A DNA stretch of 64,000 nucleotides from NCBI RefSeq assembly GCF_025655475.1, contig NZ_JAHTIK010000001.1, positions 4,304,443 through 4,368,442 on the forward strand, in the 5' to 3' direction. Source of the DNA: Kitasatospora sp. DSM 101779. GTDB taxonomy: Bacteria > Actinomycetota > Actinomycetes > Streptomycetales > Streptomycetaceae. Made by a program: the position numbers and the translations under genes. The notes below the pieces were generated by a model. The model saw only the letters and a list, made by a program, of their open reading frames with translations, did not search any database and was not told where the DNA came from. Within the stretch, counting starts at the first letter, position 1, and every line of letters starts with the position of its first letter. Positions 18,643 through 29,194 of this stretch are shown here, piece by piece.

Positions 18643-18677
18643 GGCTGCCGCCACCTCCCGAAATGTGTCTGAACGGC

Positions 18678-18722
18678 GCTGCGGAGTCGCACCCCGACGC
18701 GGTCGGCGTACGACTCCGCAGC
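18678..18722 (-). other. Intercistronic hairpin between grpE and dnaJ
   Basis: GCTGCGGAGTCG at 18678-18689 pairs exactly with CGACTCCGCAGC at 18711-18722. A smaller inner stem, CCGAC-GCG-GTCGG, lies in the loop. It sits inside the operon, so it may partly terminate or mark an mRNA processing site that sets the ratio of dnaK-grpE to dnaJ-hspR message. Confidence 0.6.
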
Positions 18723-18732
18723 ACACAGATTG

Positions 18733-19325
18733 TCAGCTGTCCGCCGCACCGTCACCCTTGGCGGACTCCGGCTTGTCGGCGTCCGGGGCGGACGTGGTCT
18801 GGGTGCCCGGCTGGGGCTCCGCGACCGAGACCATCGCCGGGCGGATGATCCGCTCGCCGATCCGGTAGCCCGGCTGGAGGATCTGCACGCAGGTGTCCTC
18901 GGTGACGTCCGAGGAGTAGCTGTGCATCAGCGCCTCGTGCAGCGTCGGGTCGAAGGCCTCGCCCTCCTTGCCGAACTGCTGCAGACCCAGCTTGGCGACC
19001 ACGGTCTCCAGCGACTCGGCGACCGACTTGAAGCCGCCCGTCACCTCGCCGTGCTCACGGGCCCGGCCGATGTCGTCCAGCACCGGGATCAGCGACTCCA
19101 GGATGTTGGAGACGGCGATCTCCCGGACCGTCAGACGGTCGCGCTCGACCCGCTTGCGGTAGTTCTGGTACTCGGCCTGCAGGCGCTGGAGGTCCGCGGT
19201 GCGCTCGCTCGCCTCGCGCTTGGCCGAGGCGAGCTCGTCGGCGCCCGCCACGGCCTCCTCGGCGGCCTTGAGCACGGCCTCCTCGGCGGAGTCGTCGCCG
19301 GGCTCGCCGCCCCGCGCCTTCTCCG

Positions 19326-19329
<4 letters not shown>
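18733..19329 (-). CDS. grpE: Nucleotide exchange factor GrpE
   Basis: 198 aa. An acidic N-terminus and long helix (ADLQRLQAEYQNYRKRVERDR) are followed by the beta-wing domain (FDPTLHEALMHSYSSDVTEDTC, LQPGYRIGERIIRPAMVSVAE). This is the standard GrpE layout with a short acidic tail. It releases ADP from DnaK. Its ATG overlaps the dnaK stop by 4 bp (ATGA), so translation is coupled. It is the second gene of the operon. Confidence 0.96.
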
Positions 19330-21164
<1,835 letters not shown>

Positions 21165-21185
21165 CGTAGATACCTCCACGGGAGA

Positions 21186-21258
21186 GTTGAGCGTTACGGG
21201 CTCAAGCATGCCTGACGGTTCGGGGACCGTCAACAGCCATGAGTCGGTGTCGCTCAAC
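21186..21258 (-). promoter_or_regulatory. dnaK operon promoter with two HspR operators
   Basis: Two inverted repeats of HAIR type: GTTGAGC-N7-GCTCAAG at 21186-21206 and CATGAGT-N7-GCTCAAC at 21238-21258. Between them, on the minus strand, TTGACG (21233-21228) and CATGCT (21210-21205) with a 17-bp spacer form a good vegetative promoter. The proximal HAIR starts right at the -10 box. This matches the known multi-operator control of Streptomyces dnaK by HspR. Confidence 0.92.
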
Positions 21259-21471
21259 TTTGCTGCGCGGTCGGCGGAAGGCGCCGGGCGGGTGGCGGTG
21301 GCCGTTCGGTGCCGCCGGATGGGTGAGTATGTCCTTAGTGACTGCCGCCATACCTTGAGCGTCTTCTGAACGAGTGCTACGGGGCGGTAGGGTCCGGGCG
21401 TTGGGTCGCTAAGTTACCGACCAGTACACTGGGGCGACCCCTAGACACCAGCCGCTGGAGACGGAGAGCCG

Positions 21472-23688
21472 ATGCAGCTAGCAGCGATCGTCATCTCGCT
21501 GGTCACCACTGTGATCGGCACTGCGCTCGCCGCCCGGGCGGCCGCGTACATCTACAAGGTCGTCCGGGCCGGACAGGCGGACGCCACCCGCTTCGGGCAG
21601 CCCGCCCGACGGGTGAAGACCGTCGCCACCGAGTTCCTCGGGCACACCCGGATGAACCGGTGGGGCGTCGTCGGCGTCGCCCACTGGTTCGTCGCCGTCG
21701 GATTCTTCTCGCTGGTGCTCACCCTGGTGAACGCCTTCGGCCAGCTCTTCGACGCCGAGTTCGCGCTGCCGGTCATCGGTCACTGGCTGCCCTGGAACAT
21801 CTTCGTCGAGCTCATCGGCACCCTCACCACGCTCGGCATCCTGGTGCTGATCGTGATCCGGCTGCTCAGCCTGCCCTCCCGGGCCGGCCGCAAGTCCCGC
21901 TTCGCCGGCTCGATCGCCTGGCAGGCCTTCTACGTCGAGTACACCATCCTCGGCATCGGCCTCTGCATCATGATGCTGCGCGGCCTGGAGGGCGCCCTGG
22001 AGGGCGTCGACTCCTACGACCCGACGTACCTGGTCTCGTACCCGATCGTCGCCGCGTTCGACGGCGTCGCCCACGGCACGCTGGTCAACCTGATCTACGT
22101 CTTCGCGATGCTGAAGATCTGCATCTCCTTCGCGTGGGCGATCACCATCGGCATCAACCCGTCCATGGGTGTGGCCTGGCACCGCTTCCTCGCCTTCTTC
22201 AACATCTACTTCAAGCGCGAGGAGGACGGCGGCACCGCGCTCGGCGCCCTGCGCCCGATGACCAGCGGCGGCCAGCCGATCGACTTCGAGGACCCGGCCG
22301 ACGACGCGGTCTTCGGCGTCTCCCAGGTCGAGCACTTCTCCTGGAAGGGCATCCTCGACTTCTCCACCTGCACCGAGTGCGGCCGCTGCCAGTCGCAGTG
22401 CCCCGCCTGGAACACCGGCAAGCCGCTCTCGCCGAAGCTGCTCATCATGAGCCTGCGCGAGCACGCCTTCGCCAAGGCCCCCTACCTGCTCGCCGGCGGC
22501 GGCAAGTCCATGGAGGGCGACGAGAAGGCCACCGCCGAGCAGCTCGCCGGCGTGGCCGCGGAGGCCCTCGCCGAGGCCGAGCGTCCGCTCGTCGGCACCG
22601 CCGAGGAGGGCGGTGTCATCGACCCGGACGTGCTGTGGTCCTGCACCACCTGCGGCGCCTGCGTCGAGCAGTGCCCGGTCGACATCGAGCACATCGACCA
22701 CATCGTCGACATGCGCCGCTACCAGGTCATGATCGAGAGCTCCTTCCCGACCGAGGCCGGGACGATGCTCAAGAACCTGGAGAACAAGGGCAACCCGTGG
22801 GGCATGGCCACCAAGGCCCGCCTCGACTGGGTCAAGGAGCTCAAGAAGGAGACCGGCATCGAGGTGCCGGTGATCGGCCAGGACATCGAACCCGCCGAGG
22901 TCGAGTACCTCTACTGGGTCGGCTGCGCCGGCGCCCTGGAGGACCGCGCCAAGAAGACCACCAAGGCCTTCGCCGAGCTGCTGCACACCGCGGGCGTGAA
23001 GTTCGCGATCCTCGGCAAGGAGGAGTCCTGCACCGGTGACTCCGCCCGCCGCCTCGGCAACGAGTTCCTCTTCCAGATGCTCGGCGCGCAGAACGTCGAG
23101 ACGCTGAACGCCGCGCTGGAGGACGCCCCGGTCAAGCGGATCGTGGCCACCTGCCCGCACTGCTTCAACACCATCGCCAACGAGTACCCGCAGCTCGGCG
23201 GGCACTTCGAGGTCATCCACCACACCCAGCTGCTGCAGCACCTCATCGACGAGGGCAAGCTGATCCCGGTCAACCCCGTCGAGGGCCTGATCACCTACCA
23301 CGACCCGTGCTACCTGGGCCGCCACAACAAGGTCTACAGCCCGCCGCGCGAGATCATGGACAAGGTCCCGGGCCTGCGCCAGCAGGAGATGCACCGCCAC
23401 AAGGAACGCGGCTTCTGCTGCGGCGCCGGCGGCGCGCGGATGTGGATGGAGGAGCGGATCGGCAAGCGCATCAACACCGAGCGCGTCGACGAGGCGCTGT
23501 CCCTCAACCCGGACATCGTCTCCACCGCCTGCCCGTTCTGCCTCGTCATGCTCTCCGACTCGGTCAACGGCAAGAAGAACGAGGGCGCGGCCAAGGAGCA
23601 CCTGAAGGTCGTCGACGTGGCCCAGCTGCTGCTCGACTCCGTCAAGGCGCAGCCGGTCGAGCCCGAGCCCGAGACCGTCCAGGCCTGA
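21472..23688 (+). CDS. EtfD-like membrane iron-sulfur oxidoreductase
   Basis: 738 aa. The N-terminal ~265 residues hold about six membrane helices of a NarI-like type. Two 4Fe-4S motifs follow, CTECGRCQSQC near residue 300 and CTTCGACVEQCP near 391. After these come paired CCG-type cysteine domains (WVGCAG, CPHCFN, DPCYLGRHN, and FCCGAGGARMW near 648). This layout matches actinobacterial Rv0338c/EtfD proteins, which are proposed to pass electrons from electron-transfer flavoprotein (fatty-acid oxidation) to menaquinone. It is divergent from dnaK across ~307 bp. Family assignment is firm; the specific partner is known only from mycobacteria. Confidence 0.88.
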   Translation: MQLAAIVISLVTTVIGTALAARAAAYIYKVVRAGQADATRFGQPARRVKTVATEFLGHTRMNRWGVVGVAHWFVAVGFFSLVLTLVNAFGQLFDAEFALPVIGHWLPWNIFVELIGTLTTLGILVLIVIRLLSLPSRAGRKSRFAGSIAWQAFYVEYTILGIGLCIMMLRGLEGALEGVDSYDPTYLVSYPIVAAFDGVAHGTLVNLIYVFAMLKICISFAWAITIGINPSMGVAWHRFLAFFNIYFKREEDGGTALGALRPMTSGGQPIDFEDPADDAVFGVSQVEHFSWKGILDFSTCTECGRCQSQCPAWNTGKPLSPKLLIMSLREHAFAKAPYLLAGGGKSMEGDEKATAEQLAGVAAEALAEAERPLVGTAEEGGVIDPDVLWSCTTCGACVEQCPVDIEHIDHIVDMRRYQVMIESSFPTEAGTMLKNLENKGNPWGMATKARLDWVKELKKETGIEVPVIGQDIEPAEVEYLYWVGCAGALEDRAKKTTKAFAELLHTAGVKFAILGKEESCTGDSARRLGNEFLFQMLGAQNVETLNAALEDAPVKRIVATCPHCFNTIANEYPQLGGHFEVIHHTQLLQHLIDEGKLIPVNPVEGLITYHDPCYLGRHNKVYSPPREIMDKVPGLRQQEMHRHKERGFCCGAGGARMWMEERIGKRINTERVDEALSLNPDIVSTACPFCLVMLSDSVNGKKNEGAAKEHLKVVDVAQLLLDSVKAQPVEPEPETVQA

Positions 23689-23733
23689 TCCCTCCGGCAT
23701 CCGTCCCGGCCCTGTACGCCCCCCACGGCGCAC

Positions 23734-23756
23734 GGGGCCGGGGCGCGTCCGGCCCC
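23734..23756 (+). terminator. Hairpin after the EtfD-like gene
   Basis: GGGGCCGG-N7-CCGGCCCC, about 45 bp past the stop codon. Confidence 0.65.
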
Positions 23757-23781
23757 GACCGGTGTCCTAGCATGAGCGCCC

Positions 23782-24906
23782 ATGAGCGACGGCGGGGGCA
23801 CAGCGCACATCGGCAGCGGCGGCACACCCGGGCCCGGGGGCGCGCCGGACGGCACAGGCCCGGCGGGCGAGGGGCGGCCGGCGTACCTGCTGCCACCGGT
23901 GGGCATCGCACCGCCCGGCAGCCCGACCCCGGACTGGGCCGCGCTGGCCGAGTCCAACGAGCGGCAACAGCGCCGCCGCAGACTGCTGATGACCGGCGGC
24001 GCCGTGGCCGGTGTGCTGGCCGTCGCGGGCATCGTCGCCACCGCCCTCCTGCTGCGCCAGGACGGCCCGGACGGGCCGCGGACCGCCGAACCCACCGCGC
24101 TGGCCACCGTCGCCGTGGACGGCCCGCCCAGCGCCGTCCCGAGCGTCTCCGCGGCCTCGTCGCCGCCGCCGTCCGCCTCCGCCACGCCCTCCGGCGCCCC
24201 CTCGGGCAGCCCCTCCGCGGGCCGGTCCGCCACCCCGAGCGCGGCGCCGACCCGCCTCGACGACCTCCGCGGCGCCCGCCCGGCCGCCCTCGGCCAGGGC
24301 GCCGCCGTCGGCACCGCCGCCGGCCACACCGGCCCGGCGCTGCTGCTGCACGGCAGCGCCGACGGCTGGGCGCAGACCTCCGCCGCGGTCGTCGACACCT
24401 CGAAGAGCTTCACCGTCTCCGCGGTGGTGCGGAACGACGCGGCCACCGGCGCGCGCGCCGTCGTCAGCCAGGGCACCGGCAGCTACTACTCCTTCTACCT
24501 GGGCCGGGACTACTGGGGCAGCCACAACCAGTGGGTGTTCAAGGTGCAGACCGCGGCCGGCGGCGAGGACAGCACCAGCCGCCAGGCCTTCTCCACCGGC
24601 CAGGCCACCACCGGCCAGTGGGTGATGCTCACCGGCGTGTACGACGCCGGCACCAAGCAGATCCGGCTGTACGTCAACGGCGCGCCCGCCCAGACCACCT
24701 CCGTGTCGGGCATCTGGCAGACCACCGGGCCGCTGCAGATCGGCCGCACCCGTTGGAAGAACACCTGGACCGACCCCTGGGACGGCGCCCTCACGAACGT
24801 GCAGATCTGGAGCCAGGCGCTGCCCGCGGAGCGCGTCACGCAGCTGTGGAGGAGCGGCGGAACGGCCGCCGGAACCCAGCCCGCCGCCGGTTGGCTGCTG
24901 CCCTGA
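23782..24906 (+). CDS. Membrane-anchored LamG-domain protein
   Basis: 374 aa. A ~70-residue Gly/Pro-rich cytosolic N-terminus is followed by RQQRRRRLLMTGGAVAGVL and one membrane helix (~70-90). A long Ser/Pro/Ala linker comes next, then a concanavalin A-like/LamG domain (~170-374; SFTVSAVVRND, YYSFYLGRDYWGSHNQWVF, TGQWVMLTGVYDAGTKQIRLYVNG, LQIGRTRWKN). It is likely a type II membrane protein displaying a carbohydrate- or ligand-binding domain outside. No catalytic domain is attached, so its ligand is unknown. An alternative ATG lies 10 bp upstream in another frame, and the chosen one keeps the domain in frame. Confidence 0.8.
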   Translation: MSDGGGTAHIGSGGTPGPGGAPDGTGPAGEGRPAYLLPPVGIAPPGSPTPDWAALAESNERQQRRRRLLMTGGAVAGVLAVAGIVATALLLRQDGPDGPRTAEPTALATVAVDGPPSAVPSVSAASSPPPSASATPSGAPSGSPSAGRSATPSAAPTRLDDLRGARPAALGQGAAVGTAAGHTGPALLLHGSADGWAQTSAAVVDTSKSFTVSAVVRNDAATGARAVVSQGTGSYYSFYLGRDYWGSHNQWVFKVQTAAGGEDSTSRQAFSTGQATTGQWVMLTGVYDAGTKQIRLYVNGAPAQTTSVSGIWQTTGPLQIGRTRWKNTWTDPWDGALTNVQIWSQALPAERVTQLWRSGGTAAGTQPAAGWLLP

Positions 24907-25130
24907 CCGCGCCGGATCGGCGGCACCCGCGTTTGTCGGGAAGGCACAACCGGGGGCCGTGCGGCAGGGGGCGCCTCGGGAGGAAATACAGTAGGCGCTG
25001 GACACGCGGTGCGCGGGTCCGCCGGGGGACGGCCCGTGGGGTCGCGCCGGCCACGCGTCGAACAGATCGACACCGGCCAGGAGACGATCACGGCCGGGAC
25101 CGTACCGTACACAGGGGAGAAGCTCAGACC

Positions 25131-26279
25131 ATGACCGAGGCGATCATGCTGGTCGGTGGCAAGGGCACCCGGCTGCGCCCGTTGACCACCCACACCCCCA
25201 AGCCGATGCTGCCCGTCGCGGGCGTGCCGTTCATCGCGCACCAGCTGGCGCGGGCCGCGGCGGCCGGGGTGACCCGGGTGGTGCTCGCCACCTCGTACCT
25301 CGCCGAGGTCTTCGAGGACCACTTCCAGGACGGCAGCCCGTACGGGATCGAGCTGGTGTACCTCACCGAGAAGGAGCCGCTGGGCACCGGCGGCGCCATC
25401 CGCAACGCCGCCGCCGGCCTGACCTGCGGCCCCGACGAGCCCGTCCTGGTGTTCAACGGCGACATCCTCTCCGGCCTCGACATCGCCGCGCTGCGCGACG
25501 GGCACGTGGCCGCCGGCGCCGACGTCACCCTGCACCTCACCCGGGTGGAGGACCCGCGCGCCTTCGGCCTCGTCCCCACCGACGAGAACGGCCGGGTGCT
25601 GGAGTTCCTCGAGAAGCCCGAGACGCCCGAGCAGATCGTCACCGACCAGATCAACGCGGGCTGCTACGTCTTCACCCGCTCGGTGATCGACCGCATCCCG
25701 GCCGGCCGCGAGGTCTCCGTCGAGCGCGAGACCTTCCCCGAGCTGCTCGCCACCGGCGCCCTGCTGCGCGGCGTCGTCGACACCTCGTACTGGCTGGACC
25801 TCGGCACCCCCGCCGCCTTCGTCCGCGGCTCCGCCGACCTGGTGCTCGGCAAGGTCGACTCCCCGGCGGTGCCCGGCCCGACCGGCGAGGCCCTGCTGCT
25901 GCCCGGCGCCCAGGTCGACCCGGGCGCGGTGCTCAGCAACGGCACCGTCGTCTCCGAGGGCGCCGAGATCGAGGCCGGCGCGATCGTCGAGGGCAGCGTG
26001 ATCCTGCCCGGCGCGGTGATCGGCGCCGACGCCTACGTGAAGGACTCCATCGTCGGCGCCTACGCCGTCATCGGTGCCCGTACCTCGCTGGACGGCACGG
26101 TGATCGGCGACGGCGCGACCGTCGAGTCCGACAACGAGCTGCCGAGCGGCCTGCGGATCGCCTGCGGCACGCTGCTGCCGGTCGGCGCCGTCCGCACCAC
26201 CGCGGGCCCCGGCGGCTGCCCGGCCGGCGAGACCGCCGCGGCCACCGTGCACGGCCCGACCATCGGCGCCCAGCGCTGA
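25131..26279 (+). CDS. Sugar-phosphate nucleotidyltransferase (GDP-mannose pyrophosphorylase type)
   Basis: 382 aa. The start MTEAIMLVGGKGTRLRPLT is the nucleotide-binding signature of the family. KPMLPVAGVPFI, then GTGGAIRNA and VFNGDILSGLD complete the transferase domain, with ELGT-like DLGTPAAF near residue 225. The C-terminal third is a left-handed beta-helix of hexapeptide type (VDPGAVLSNGTVVSEGAEIEAGAIVEGS). It makes NDP-sugars, most often GDP-mannose in actinobacterial homologues, for cell-wall glycans. The ATG at 25131 follows GGGGAGAAGCTC. A strong terminator follows. The exact sugar and nucleotide are inferred from overall similarity only. Confidence 0.88.
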   Translation: MTEAIMLVGGKGTRLRPLTTHTPKPMLPVAGVPFIAHQLARAAAAGVTRVVLATSYLAEVFEDHFQDGSPYGIELVYLTEKEPLGTGGAIRNAAAGLTCGPDEPVLVFNGDILSGLDIAALRDGHVAAGADVTLHLTRVEDPRAFGLVPTDENGRVLEFLEKPETPEQIVTDQINAGCYVFTRSVIDRIPAGREVSVERETFPELLATGALLRGVVDTSYWLDLGTPAAFVRGSADLVLGKVDSPAVPGPTGEALLLPGAQVDPGAVLSNGTVVSEGAEIEAGAIVEGSVILPGAVIGADAYVKDSIVGAYAVIGARTSLDGTVIGDGATVESDNELPSGLRIACGTLLPVGAVRTTAGPGGCPAGETAAATVHGPTIGAQR

Positions 26280-26283
26280 CCTG

Positions 26284-26315
26284 CGCGGGGCGGCCGGGAG
26301 ACCGGCCGCCCCGCG
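26284..26315 (+). terminator. Hairpin after the nucleotidyltransferase
   Basis: CGCGGGGCGGCCGG-GAGA-CCGGCCGCCCCGCG, a perfect 14-bp stem right after the stop. Confidence 0.85.
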
Positions 26316-26408
26316 CCGATCCCGCCGCTCGTCACAGGACGGCTGCAATCCGGTGCCCGGCCGTTGATCAACCGACGGCCGGTCAGCCGGAGCAGGTACC
26401 GTCGAGGC

Positions 26409-27341
26409 GTGGCTGGCAATCGATACGACAACGGGCATGGCGCCGACCCCCGGCAGGGATGGTCCGCGCCCGCCGGCCCGGCGCCGCGGCAGCAGCCCGG
26501 CGGCGGGCCCACGGGGGAGCCCGAGTACTTCACCGCGCCCATCCCGGGCCACCCCGGCCCCGGCGGGGGCCTCGGCGACGGGTACGCCGACGACGGGCAG
26601 GGCCACACCCGGGCCTTCCCGGTCGGCCAGGACCCGTACGGTCCGGACGGCTACGCCGCCGACCCCTACGGGCAGGAGGCGTACGGCCAGGGCGGCTACG
26701 GGCAGGAGGCCTACGCGCAGGGCGGCGAGCCCTACGGCGCGCAGGACAACGTCGCCGTCTACCGGGCCGGCGGCCAGGTGGCGCCCCGGGTGTCAGGGCC
26801 CCGCCCGACCTGGAAGGAACTGCTGGTCGGGATCTACCGCGAGCCCGCCCGCACCTTCGACCGGATGCGGGACCACCAGGCCTGGCTGCCCGCCCTCACC
26901 GTCTCGCTGGCCTACGGCGTGCTCGCGGTGCTCGGCATGGGCGCCACCCACGACGACATCGTCAACTCCACCTTCTCGGTCGCGGCCTGGGCGCTGATCG
27001 CCGCCGCGATCGGCTTCGCACTGGCCGGCGCCATGCTCGGCGCGGTCACCTACGCGCTGGCCCGCCAGCTGGGCGGTGACGGCCCGTGGCAGTCCACCGT
27101 CGGCCTGGCCGTGCTGATCGGCTGGACGAGCGACACCCCGCGGCTGCTGCTGGCCCTGTTCCTGCCCGCCGACAACCTGGTCGTCCAGGTGGTCGGCTGG
27201 ATCACCTGGCTGATCTGCGCGGTCCTGCTGACCACCATGGTCCGCCGGGTGCACGACCTGCCCTGGGGCAAGGCCGCGGGCGCGGCCGCCCTGCAACTGC
27301 TCGCGCTGCTCGTCCTCATCAAGCTGCCGACGCTGAGCTGA
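26409..27341 (+). CDS. Yip1-family membrane protein with Tyr/Gly/Gln repeats
   Basis: 310 aa from GTG 26409. Residues ~75-115 are low-complexity repeats of the YGQEAYGQGG type, and the first ~130 residues are likely disordered and cytosolic. WKELLVGIYREPARTFDRMRDH opens the Yip1-like domain, which has four or five membrane helices (ALTVSLAYGVLAVLG, ALIAAAIGFALAGAMLGAV, TVGLAVLIGWT, WITWLICAVLLTTMV, ALQLLALLVLI). The function of bacterial Yip1 proteins is not established. The upstream in-frame ATG (26364) would add an arginine-rich extension, so GTG is preferred. A terminator follows. Confidence 0.75.
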   Translation: MAGNRYDNGHGADPRQGWSAPAGPAPRQQPGGGPTGEPEYFTAPIPGHPGPGGGLGDGYADDGQGHTRAFPVGQDPYGPDGYAADPYGQEAYGQGGYGQEAYAQGGEPYGAQDNVAVYRAGGQVAPRVSGPRPTWKELLVGIYREPARTFDRMRDHQAWLPALTVSLAYGVLAVLGMGATHDDIVNSTFSVAAWALIAAAIGFALAGAMLGAVTYALARQLGGDGPWQSTVGLAVLIGWTSDTPRLLLALFLPADNLVVQVVGWITWLICAVLLTTMVRRVHDLPWGKAAGAAALQLLALLVLIKLPTLS

Positions 27342-27351
27342 CCTGTGTCCC

Positions 27352-27387
27352 CGACGGCCGGCCCCCGCACCGGGGTGCCGGCCGTCG
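27352..27387 (+). terminator. Hairpin after the Yip1 gene
   Basis: CGACGGCCGGC with GCCGGCCGTCG, and an inner CCCC/GGGG pairing in the loop. Confidence 0.75.
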
Positions 27388-27504
27388 CCGTGTCCGGACG
27401 GCTGCGGGGAGGGCCGGTGACCACGGGGACGGCAGGCGCACCGGACCGCGGCGATAGGGTGGACAGTCTGTCCGTCTGCCCCACGCAGTGCCCGGAGCAC
27501 CCTC

Positions 27505-28395
27505 ATGACCCTCGCCACCACCCACGTCAGCTTCCCGTCCGGTGCGGTGACCGGCACCTCGCCGGTGCTCGCCGTACACCCGCTGGACGGCGGCCGGTAC
27601 GCCGTCGTCACCGAGGCGACGCCCTTCCACCCGCTCGACCACACCTGGCCCGACCAGCCCGCCGACCTCGGCACGCTCACCGTCGGCGGCGTCGCGCACC
27701 CGGTGGTGGACTGCCTCACCGGCGCGGTCGGCCCGGACGGCGGCGAGCTGCTGGTCGGCGCGGACATCCCCGTCCGCCGCGGCGACGAGGAGTGGTCCTG
27801 GCTGGTGCTGCACGTCGTCGAGCAGGAGCCCGCCGACGCGGTCGGCGCGACCGCCGAGCTCGCCGTGGACGCCGAGCGCCGCGCCCTGCTCTCCGCCTCG
27901 CACAGCGGCTGCCACCTGCTCGCCCTTGCCCTCAACGCCGCCCTCGCCCCGCGCTGGCGCAAGGATCCGGGCCGCAGCGACGCCTTCGGCAACCCCGACT
28001 TCGACAGCCTCGCCATGGCCACCTCCGTGATGGACACCGGGGCCAGCACCGACACCTACCGCCTCGGCAAGTCGCTGCGGAAGAAGGGCTTCACCACCGA
28101 GGCCGGCGAGGACTTCCCGGCGCTCGCGGACGCGATCCCCGCCCTCACCGAGGCCGTCAACGCGCAGCTCGCCGCCTGGGTCGCCGCCGACGCGCCGGTC
28201 GGCATCGACGTGCCGGGGCCGGAGCTCACCGCGCGCCGGCAGTGGCACTGCGAGCTCCCGCAGGGCTCGGCCCGGATCTTCTGCGGCGGCACCCACCTGC
28301 ACCACCTCGGCGAGCTCGCCGAGCTGCGCACCGAGCTGACCCTCTCTGAGGACGGCAGCGAGCTGGTCGCCGTGACCCGGCCGAAGCGGGTCTGA
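27505..28395 (+). CDS. Alanyl-tRNA editing protein (AlaX-like)
   Basis: 296 aa. It has the two zinc-site halves of the AlaRS editing domain: SHSGCHLLALALNAAL near residue 132 (the HxxxH-type site, with one His replaced by Cys-His spacing) and ARIFCGGTHLHHLGEL near 255, the CGGTH motif. No catalytic or anticodon part of AlaRS is present, so it is a free-standing trans-editing factor. Such factors hydrolyse Ser- or Gly-tRNA(Ala) in the cytosol. Its N-terminal ~100 residues match the beta-barrel found before the editing site in AlaX proteins. It is a single gene with no coupled neighbour. Confidence 0.82.
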   Translation: MTLATTHVSFPSGAVTGTSPVLAVHPLDGGRYAVVTEATPFHPLDHTWPDQPADLGTLTVGGVAHPVVDCLTGAVGPDGGELLVGADIPVRRGDEEWSWLVLHVVEQEPADAVGATAELAVDAERRALLSASHSGCHLLALALNAALAPRWRKDPGRSDAFGNPDFDSLAMATSVMDTGASTDTYRLGKSLRKKGFTTEAGEDFPALADAIPALTEAVNAQLAAWVAADAPVGIDVPGPELTARRQWHCELPQGSARIFCGGTHLHHLGELAELRTELTLSEDGSELVAVTRPKRV

Positions 28396-28561
28396 ACTCA
28401 CAGCGGACCGCGGAGGTTCCCGGCCCGGGGGCGGGCTCCGTTGCAGATCGATAACGCACCGTGAGCCTATGCGGCAATTGTTCGAATTGTTCGGGGCGGG
28501 GCAGGGTCGCTCTCGGTAGCGTTCGGCTGCACTCAGCACCCGTCCCCAGCCGAGGAACACC

Positions 28562-29080
28562 ATGACGACCCCGCAGCCGCCCCAGGGCCTCCCCACCGAC
28601 CCGTCCGCGCAGGGCGGCTTCGGTCCCGCCCAGGGCTACGGCCAGCCCGCCCCGGGCCAGCCGGCACCCGCCTACGGCCAGCCCGTCCCGGGCCAGGTGC
28701 CCGACGGGTACGCCCAGGCGGCCCAGGCGGCGGTGCTCGCCCCGAAGAAGAGCCCGCTCAAGAAGATCCTCGTGGGCGTCGGCACCCTGGTGCTGATCGT
28801 CGCGGTCAAGCTCGCCATCAGCTTCGGCATCGGCTACGCCGCCGCCGACAAGCCGGTGCACGCCAAGGCCGGCGAGTGCGTCAAGGTCACCGGCAGCGAC
28901 AACAACCCCAAGGTCGACACCGTCGACTGCGGCAGCGCCGACGCCAACTACAAGGTGATCTCGGTCGTCGACAACTCCTTCGACCCGAACGCCTGCGGCA
29001 CCGTCGAAGGCTCCACCGCCGGCCTGGCCCAGCAGCTGCTCAGCGACAAGTTCGTGCTCTGCCTGGCCGAGAAGAAGTAA
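28562..29080 (+). CDS. LppU/SCO3897-like membrane-anchored protein
   Basis: 172 aa. A Pro/Gln/Gly-rich cytosolic stretch with repeated YGQP motifs (residues 1-55) is followed by KKSPLKKI and one membrane helix (~65-95, ILVGVGTLVLIVAVKLAISFG). A small extracellular domain with four Cys (GECVKV, VDCGSA, NACGTV, VLCLAE) could form two disulfides. This is the layout of the streptomycete LppU/SCO3897 family, whose role is unknown. ATG 28562 lies about 10 bp after AGCCGAGGAAC. A clear terminator follows. Confidence 0.78.
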   Translation: MTTPQPPQGLPTDPSAQGGFGPAQGYGQPAPGQPAPAYGQPVPGQVPDGYAQAAQAAVLAPKKSPLKKILVGVGTLVLIVAVKLAISFGIGYAAADKPVHAKAGECVKVTGSDNNPKVDTVDCGSADANYKVISVVDNSFDPNACGTVEGSTAGLAQQLLSDKFVLCLAEKK

Positions 29081-29103
29081 CCCGCACGCACCCGTGCACG
29101 CAG

Positions 29104-29138
29104 CAGTGGGCCGCCGATCACCGACCGGCGGCCCACTG
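29104..29138 (+). terminator. Hairpin after the LppU-like gene
   Basis: CAGTGGGCCGCCG with CGGCGGCCCACTG, a perfect 13-bp stem with a 9-nt loop. It may serve both this gene and the convergent dcd gene. Confidence 0.85.
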
Positions 29139-29194
29139 CCGTTGCGCTCCCCGTGCCGGCTCCGCGGGCCCTGCGGGGCCCGCGGAGGCCGGTG

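Noticed and set aside
21354..21374. Third HAIR-like sequence upstream of dnaK (CTTGAGC-N7-GAACGAG)
   Set aside because: The left half matches, but the right half has too many mismatches to call an operator.
21478..23733. 751-codon minus-strand frame opposite the EtfD-like gene
   Set aside because: It is the antisense shadow of a gene with clear Fe-S motifs; the product has no recognisable fold.
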